Assembly (NCBI GenBank): GCA_036898135.1
Contig: CM072516.1
Coordinates: forward strand, 16,635,836 to 16,699,835
Length of the DNA: 64,000 nt
Direction of reading: 5' to 3'
Source: Oncomelania hupensis
Lineage: Eukaryota; Mollusca; Gastropoda; Littorinimorpha; Pomatiopsidae
The translations under genes and the position numbers were made by a program. The notes beneath the pieces were generated by a model. It had not been told where the DNA came from and searched no databases. It worked only from the letters and a program-made list of their open reading frames with translations. Shown here one piece after another: positions 58,758-64,000 of the stretch. Position 1 is the first letter of the stretch. The number at the start of each line of letters is the position of its first letter.

Positions 58758-59851
58758 AATACCAGTATAGTAGTATTATAAAATTATTCTCCTTCTATCA
58801 CTGTAATAGAACACGGTGCTTGTTCGAGCGAGTTTTTTTTTTTGTTTTTTTTAAATAGTAGTCTAAGTATTATACTGTAAATTTGCACGTATGACCAACC
58901 ATCACGACTGAAAAGGGAAACAGACACACATTGATTCGGAGAGAAGAAATTTATCGAAACACGCAACGTAATTGGGTCTAGACTGCGCCTAGAAATTGGA
59001 ATCTCCACATGAAAGCAATTTAATCTTAGATCAATTCACGCTACAAATTACCCACTATCAAAGAATAATATTTTTTTAAAAGATATATATTAATGTACTT
59101 ATTAATTTATAAACAACAAGGGAAGCGCTAACATTTTCTTATTGTTTTGGGAGGAACAAAACAGATGTGCCATATCGTTTTCTCTCAAAAGCCCTGTAGT
59201 TTGAATTTGCATAGATACAAACACATAAACTGCAAAGCATCTGATTCCAACAAAACACATTATACTAATGTCACCCAATACGTACGATCTCACATAACAA
59301 GAAGAAGCAGTCAGTGTAGTCCCTGGGAACAGTCTACGTAATTTGACGCGAAAAAAACTGAATAAAAAAAACGATCCAGTCCTGTGATGTATAAGACTGA
59401 AGATAAAGTATTGTTCTGCTGCACTGACTGAAAACAGAACACCGTTCCCCACTGCACGGACTGAAGATTGAAGGCTGTTGTGAAGATAGAACACTTTTCC
59501 TGGCCGCAGAAACTTGAAAGTTTACGTTTCTTGCGGACTGCTGTTCCAAATTGGCCAAGCTCCCTCGGCTTGGCTAAACGGTATGCATGATGATTATCCC
59601 ACTGGCGGTCCCAGATCTCGATGCGAAAAACTAGCAAAGCGGCGAAGGAAGGAAAGAAATCAATGCAAGGGGAATCAATTCCTCATTCTTCTTCCATTGA
59701 GAACACAAAAGGTCCTAAGGACCGCTTTGCACAGCAGCAGACACCAGTCACAGAACACAGATTGATAAACACAGTCTGGAAAGTTACTCTTGGAAAGGGC
59801 TACAACGTTGTGGATCTGAAAGTTATTCATCGTCTTGATTTAAGTGACTTG
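58758..59851. other. No feature recognised
   Basis: Overlapping frames at 59102-59637 on the minus strand and 59514-59914 on the plus strand lack any family signature. Confidence 0.4.
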
Positions 59852-60067
59852 TTATCCTCTCCTATCCTATACCGAAGCTCGAAGGTCGCTGGGGCACACC
59901 AGATGATCGTTTAACCAGCGTACACCATCTTTTTCTGTCCTCAGCAACCCTCATGGCCTCGCTCAGTGTCAAGCCAGTCCATTCTCGAATGTTGTGCTCT
60001 CATCTATTTTTCTGTCTCCCAATTTTTCTGCCTCCTTGCACCGTGCCTTGCAGGACTGTCTTTGTAT
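59852..60067 (-). mobile_element. RTE element, ~215-bp 3' fragment
   Basis: Reverse complement of the RTE 3' end, from the tail back to element base ~10421, the same truncation point as the 32830-33045 copy. Bases 60068-60293 to its right hold nothing recognisable. Confidence 0.92.
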
Positions 60068-60291
60068 AGATGTTTTAAAAACGTAATATAGAGGGAAATA
60101 AGGTACGCCATTGATATGCTACAATAATTTCGTACTTATACCGTTCTGCACTATCTGTTTTTACTACATGTCATCCTACAGCTGACGTCGGTGGGAACAC
60201 ACACTAATTCCAATTGTAAAGCATCAACCTCTACCATAGAGCAAGCAAGTTGCAGCATGCAGCTAAAAAAAAATACGGGAACCTAAACAAG

Positions 60292-60551
<260 letters not shown>

Positions 60552-60975
60552 AGGATTTTTATAGCGCACTTATCTTGCCGTACTTGACCAGACTCTAGGC
60601 GCTGGCCGATACAGGATCTAACTCAAACCGCCCGAGACGCCCACTCGCTGCCTTTGGGCGCATGGTCTGACGCCCGGACAACTGAGCACTATCCTGGCCA
60701 GCCAGGGATGGGGGAGAAAGACCAAGTGCATGCTGGGTGTGTTCTTGTTACCGGCACTCACCCGTCTAGGACATGAGCGTCAGGATCTTTAAAGTCCGTT
60801 ATGATGGAATGTATGCGACACACAGACTAGACCTCGGTTTATACTCTGATCCGAAGGAGTAGGAAACGGAAAGTGTCTTTCCAGGGACACAACACAATTG
60901 CCCGGACATGGCTCGAAGCCGGGACCTTCAGATCCGCAAGCCAAAGCACTACCATTAGACCACAAAGCAATGTGC
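60552..60975 (-). mobile_element. ~420-bp tRNA-headed SINE with (AAT)n tail
   Basis: On the minus strand the head has TGTGGTCTAATGGTAGTGC (60965-60947, A-box region) and a B box GGCTTCGAGCC (60920-60910), similar to a tRNA T-arm. A ~300-bp body leads to AAGTGCGCTATAAAAATCC (about 60572-60554) and then (AAT)n. The GCGCTATA end followed by ATT/AAT units is shared with the LINE at 31.5-32.2 kb and the SINE ends at 1.1 and 51.7 kb. Confidence 0.8.
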
Positions 60976-61870
60976 CTGATACTGTGAATATAGGCTAGAC
61001 AATAAGATTTTATCAAAACTAATAAATCATTGTTACCTGATTTGTCTGTCAGAAATAACAACGGTTTAAAATCTATCGATTATTTGGATTATAACTCTGT
61101 AAGCAGGCATTTTTACTGCCATTTTACGAATAGAAAGTCGGCTAAACTCAAATGATATGTGACCTAATACTATATATTAATAAAACACAGCAAAATCAGA
61201 AAACTATTATTTTAAAACAAAAGAAGAAAAACTACAAAAGTTATTAGGAGGAAAAAAACCGCCAGATTAAAAGATTCTACTTTTGTTATATTTGTCTGAA
61301 ATATCAACAGAGTTACAAAGAAACTGTCATGTCTAATATGACGTAACGAATCAAATGAATGCACAAATTTATCACACAGTTACCTGTAGCGCTACTGAAG
61401 TAACATAACGAAAGAGGCAATATATTTCGTAGTGGTTGACAAATGAAGTAACTGTACAATGTGGCCGTAGCAAAGTCTAAAACAGTTCCAACACAGGGAA
61501 CAAGGGACGCAATAATTCATCATCAACGCCGTCTGTTGACTCTACAGAACACGCAAAACCCACGGGATCCGATACCTAACACCGAAAAACCGCAAAAAGT
61601 CCGACTTCATTTTTACCAACTACTATTTTGTTGTTTTCTCTCTTTTACTGCCGACCTCCAGCCTTTGCGTTTAGGTAAAACTGCTGTATTCTAAACTTGC
61701 CATTATCCTATATTGGTCTTGTGGTGTAACTGATCTCCTCCATCCTATGTCATTAATCTAAAGACCCATAAATGTCGCCAGTTCCAAGTAAGTCAATCTC
61801 TGACTTTTTATTATCCATTTCTGCAAACTTCCATTTTTGCCTATTAATAAAACTGCTATCCTTATTTCTT
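60976..61870. other. No feature recognised
   Basis: No supported gene or repeat. Confidence 0.4.
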
Positions 61871-61890
61871 GTTATTATTCTCAGAGTATG

Positions 61891-62337
<447 letters not shown>

Positions 62338-62408
<71 letters not shown>
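62338..62408. repeat. (TTA)n array right of the RTE fragment
   Basis: About 23 TTA units. Outside the two arrays lies a perfect 12-bp inverted repeat, ATTCTCAGAGTA (61877-61888) and TACTCTGAGAAT (62407-62418). Confidence 0.97.
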
Positions 62409-62409
<1 letters not shown>

Positions 62410-62436
62410 TCTGAGAATTAAAACAAAAAGATGACA

Positions 62437-62750
62437 AATTCCCACCCTCATGTTTAATCTGTTACTAATTAGTACTATTATTACTGTTCTCAATCTTTGC
62501 TCAAAGACAGCAATAATTTTGGGGAAAGTTGACACTAAATTTTACTTTTTTCCTTACAATGCTAACCAATGCTGCCAAATCCCAAGTGTGTTTTCAACTA
62601 CCGCTAGATTCATCCATCTTTGCCATCATTCTTAACAACGCAAATCTGACAAATTCCCAAGCCTCCATCTCAATATTTACTATCGCTAGCCCTACTGTCT
62701 TTAATCTCTACTCAAGAACTGCAAATTTCGAGAAAATGCGCCAATGACTC
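62437..62750. repeat. Degenerate ~105-bp repeats
   Basis: TGACAAATTCCCA...TCTTTnnTCnnnACAGCAA patterns start near 62438 and 62647, with a more diverged segment between. Sequence at 61790-61870 looks related. Confidence 0.35.
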
Positions 62751-63569
62751 TTTACTCTAAATTTCTCTTATATTCCATACATCTCATTCAGGCCTAACGT
62801 CCATTATCATATTATTCAGAAGAAAGAAAGAAAAAGCTAAATCTTGCCAATTTCCGCGTAATTCAATCGTTGCCTTTCAATCTTCATTACTGTTAACTGC
62901 CTCTTAAATAAATAAAGTAGAACTAGAAGACATAAAGACTGCGGGGAGGGTATTTGTGTGTGTGTGTGGGGGGGGTGAATGGATGGTTGTGGTGGTTGAT
63001 GATGAGGTGGTGGGGTGAAATGCAGCGAGAAAGGACAAGATTTAAAAAAAAAAGATTAAGTCAAAAGCACGTCAAATAATGTTCCGTAAACATTTTACCT
63101 TAGCTAGTTGCTATTACAATTGATTTTGGGGCGTTTACAAAGATATTGTGCCGGGAAGTAAGGATATAAAAGAGCTGGATTTTCTTTGTGGCACACCTCT
63201 ATAGCCGGAATAACTCTCCCACGCTGTGCGATAGAGACTGTAAAATAGCGAAGATGGTAGCTCTAATCAGACGGAGCAGCTGTGCTAAGCCAGCCTGATC
63301 ACCAGGATTTGCCTTAACGAAATTTGAGGGATGTGGGGGATGTTCCTTAAAACAACAAAGCGGGAAAGACACTTCTGACCTCACAGGCTTCAAGATGCAA
63401 GATTTAACTCAAGTTTTGCCCCCACCCCTCCACCATCAACAAAATCCCAAACCCAAAATGTATAATTATGTTGTGACAATGAGACCGGCTAAATCTGTCG
63501 ATGTGATAGCATTCATTAATTTCACAGCCTTCTTGTTAACGAAACATCATAGGTAAAGTAACAATTATA
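62751..63569. other. No feature recognised
   Basis: G-rich GT/GGT stretches (62955-63020). The 64-codon minus-strand frame at 63199-63393 has no signature. Confidence 0.4.
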
Positions 63570-64000
63570 CAGTGGTGTTCCTAGGATTAGAGGGCAATAG
63601 GACAAAATGTCCTAAATCATAAAACTAATCGGACATCATGTCCTGACTACATAAAAGCAATAGGACATTCAGATTGTGAAGCGAACCGATTAATGGTGCT
63701 TCTTTAAGATCGTTGCAGAGGATGTATGGTGTCGGTTATTTCCCTTTCAAAAGTGTCAAGAGTTGCAGCCCTTTTGTTGTTCGACGGAATGTACTAAAGA
63801 GTGATAATAGTCTAGCATTGGCCACTATTCAAACTCGTTTTAACGGCTTTGACACTCCAGTTTGTACAGATGTTTCTTGCAGTGACCGCTCTAGTCATAA
63901 TACTATCGGACAATGACCGCTAATTTCGCAATAGAATCGGACATTTGACGGGAAACAGGTGTTTGCATTCGGTCATTTTCCAAATGAATCGGACCATGAC
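63570..64000. mobile_element. Possible hAT-like transposon end (partial)
   Basis: CAGTGGTGTTCCTAGGATT at 63570 resembles the CAGTGGCGT..CTAGG termini of many hAT-family DNA transposons. The following 430 bp hold repeated GGACA/TGTCC words (63599-63613, 63631-63645, 63660-63665, 63903-63910, 63936-63945, 63990-63996), as in subterminal transposase-binding repeats. The other end and any transposase would lie beyond the window. This is an inference. Confidence 0.35.

Overview
This 64 kb window looks like non-coding, repeat-dense nuclear DNA of an invertebrate animal. A mollusc, perhaps a gastropod, is my best guess. That rests on an RTE-type non-LTR retrotransposon, several tRNA-headed SINEs, LINE and SINE tails ending in (ATT)n, and long di- and trinucleotide arrays. 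There are no operons, no bacterial gene order and no convincing viral genes. Almost all short open frames are microsatellite translations or pieces of retrotransposon.

One host gene is supported. A coding exon on the minus strand (16911 to 15745, 389 codons) encodes a Pro/Ser/Asn-rich, probably disordered protein with eight 9-residue repeats, and ends at a consensus GTAAGT donor. I cannot name it. A CG-rich block at 19.58-20.13 kb, upstream on the same strand, may be its promoter or 5' exon region.

The main mobile element is a full-length RTE-type LINE at 7283-10639 with a 9-bp target-site duplication, an intact 1022-residue endonuclease/reverse transcriptase and a (GGATA)n tail. A small upstream ORF overlaps the main start as ATGA, and the main stop codon lies inside the tail repeat. 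Eight further pieces of the family occur at 1, 18.0, 25.2, 32.8, 34.2-36.3, 49.3, 59.9 and 62.0 kb. One has an inverted 5' segment and one a perfect 10-bp target-site duplication. Other LINE remains are a minus-strand reverse transcriptase with a hexamer tail (12.3-13.6 kb), two CR1/L2-like C-termini (31.2-32.2 kb), a Jockey-like RT piece (33.0-33.6 kb) and several short 3' tails.

SINE-like elements lie at 0.94, 15.4, 18.7, 42.8, 44.1, 51.7, 55.9 and 60.6 kb. The one at 42770-43064 joins a tRNA-like promoter to a 5S rRNA-like segment and has 11-bp target-site duplications. A 660-bp retroposon of unknown origin with an (AATC)n tail occurs twice in opposite orientations (20.4 and 48.2 kb), one copy with a 12-bp duplication. 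Three sites share a 3' hairpin followed by GACGTTAA (12.1, 41.0, 43.2 kb). The right edge (63.57 kb onward) may be the end of a hAT-like DNA transposon that continues outside the window.

Tandem repeats include minisatellites of 55 bp (38.3 kb), 91 bp (45.4 kb), 42 bp (50.7 kb) and 36 bp (37.0 kb), a palindromic triplet array (1.2 kb), a 230-bp (GA)n array (10.8 kb) and a 0.5 kb purine-only tract (22.7 kb). Coordinates of degraded repeats are accurate to roughly 10-20 bases.
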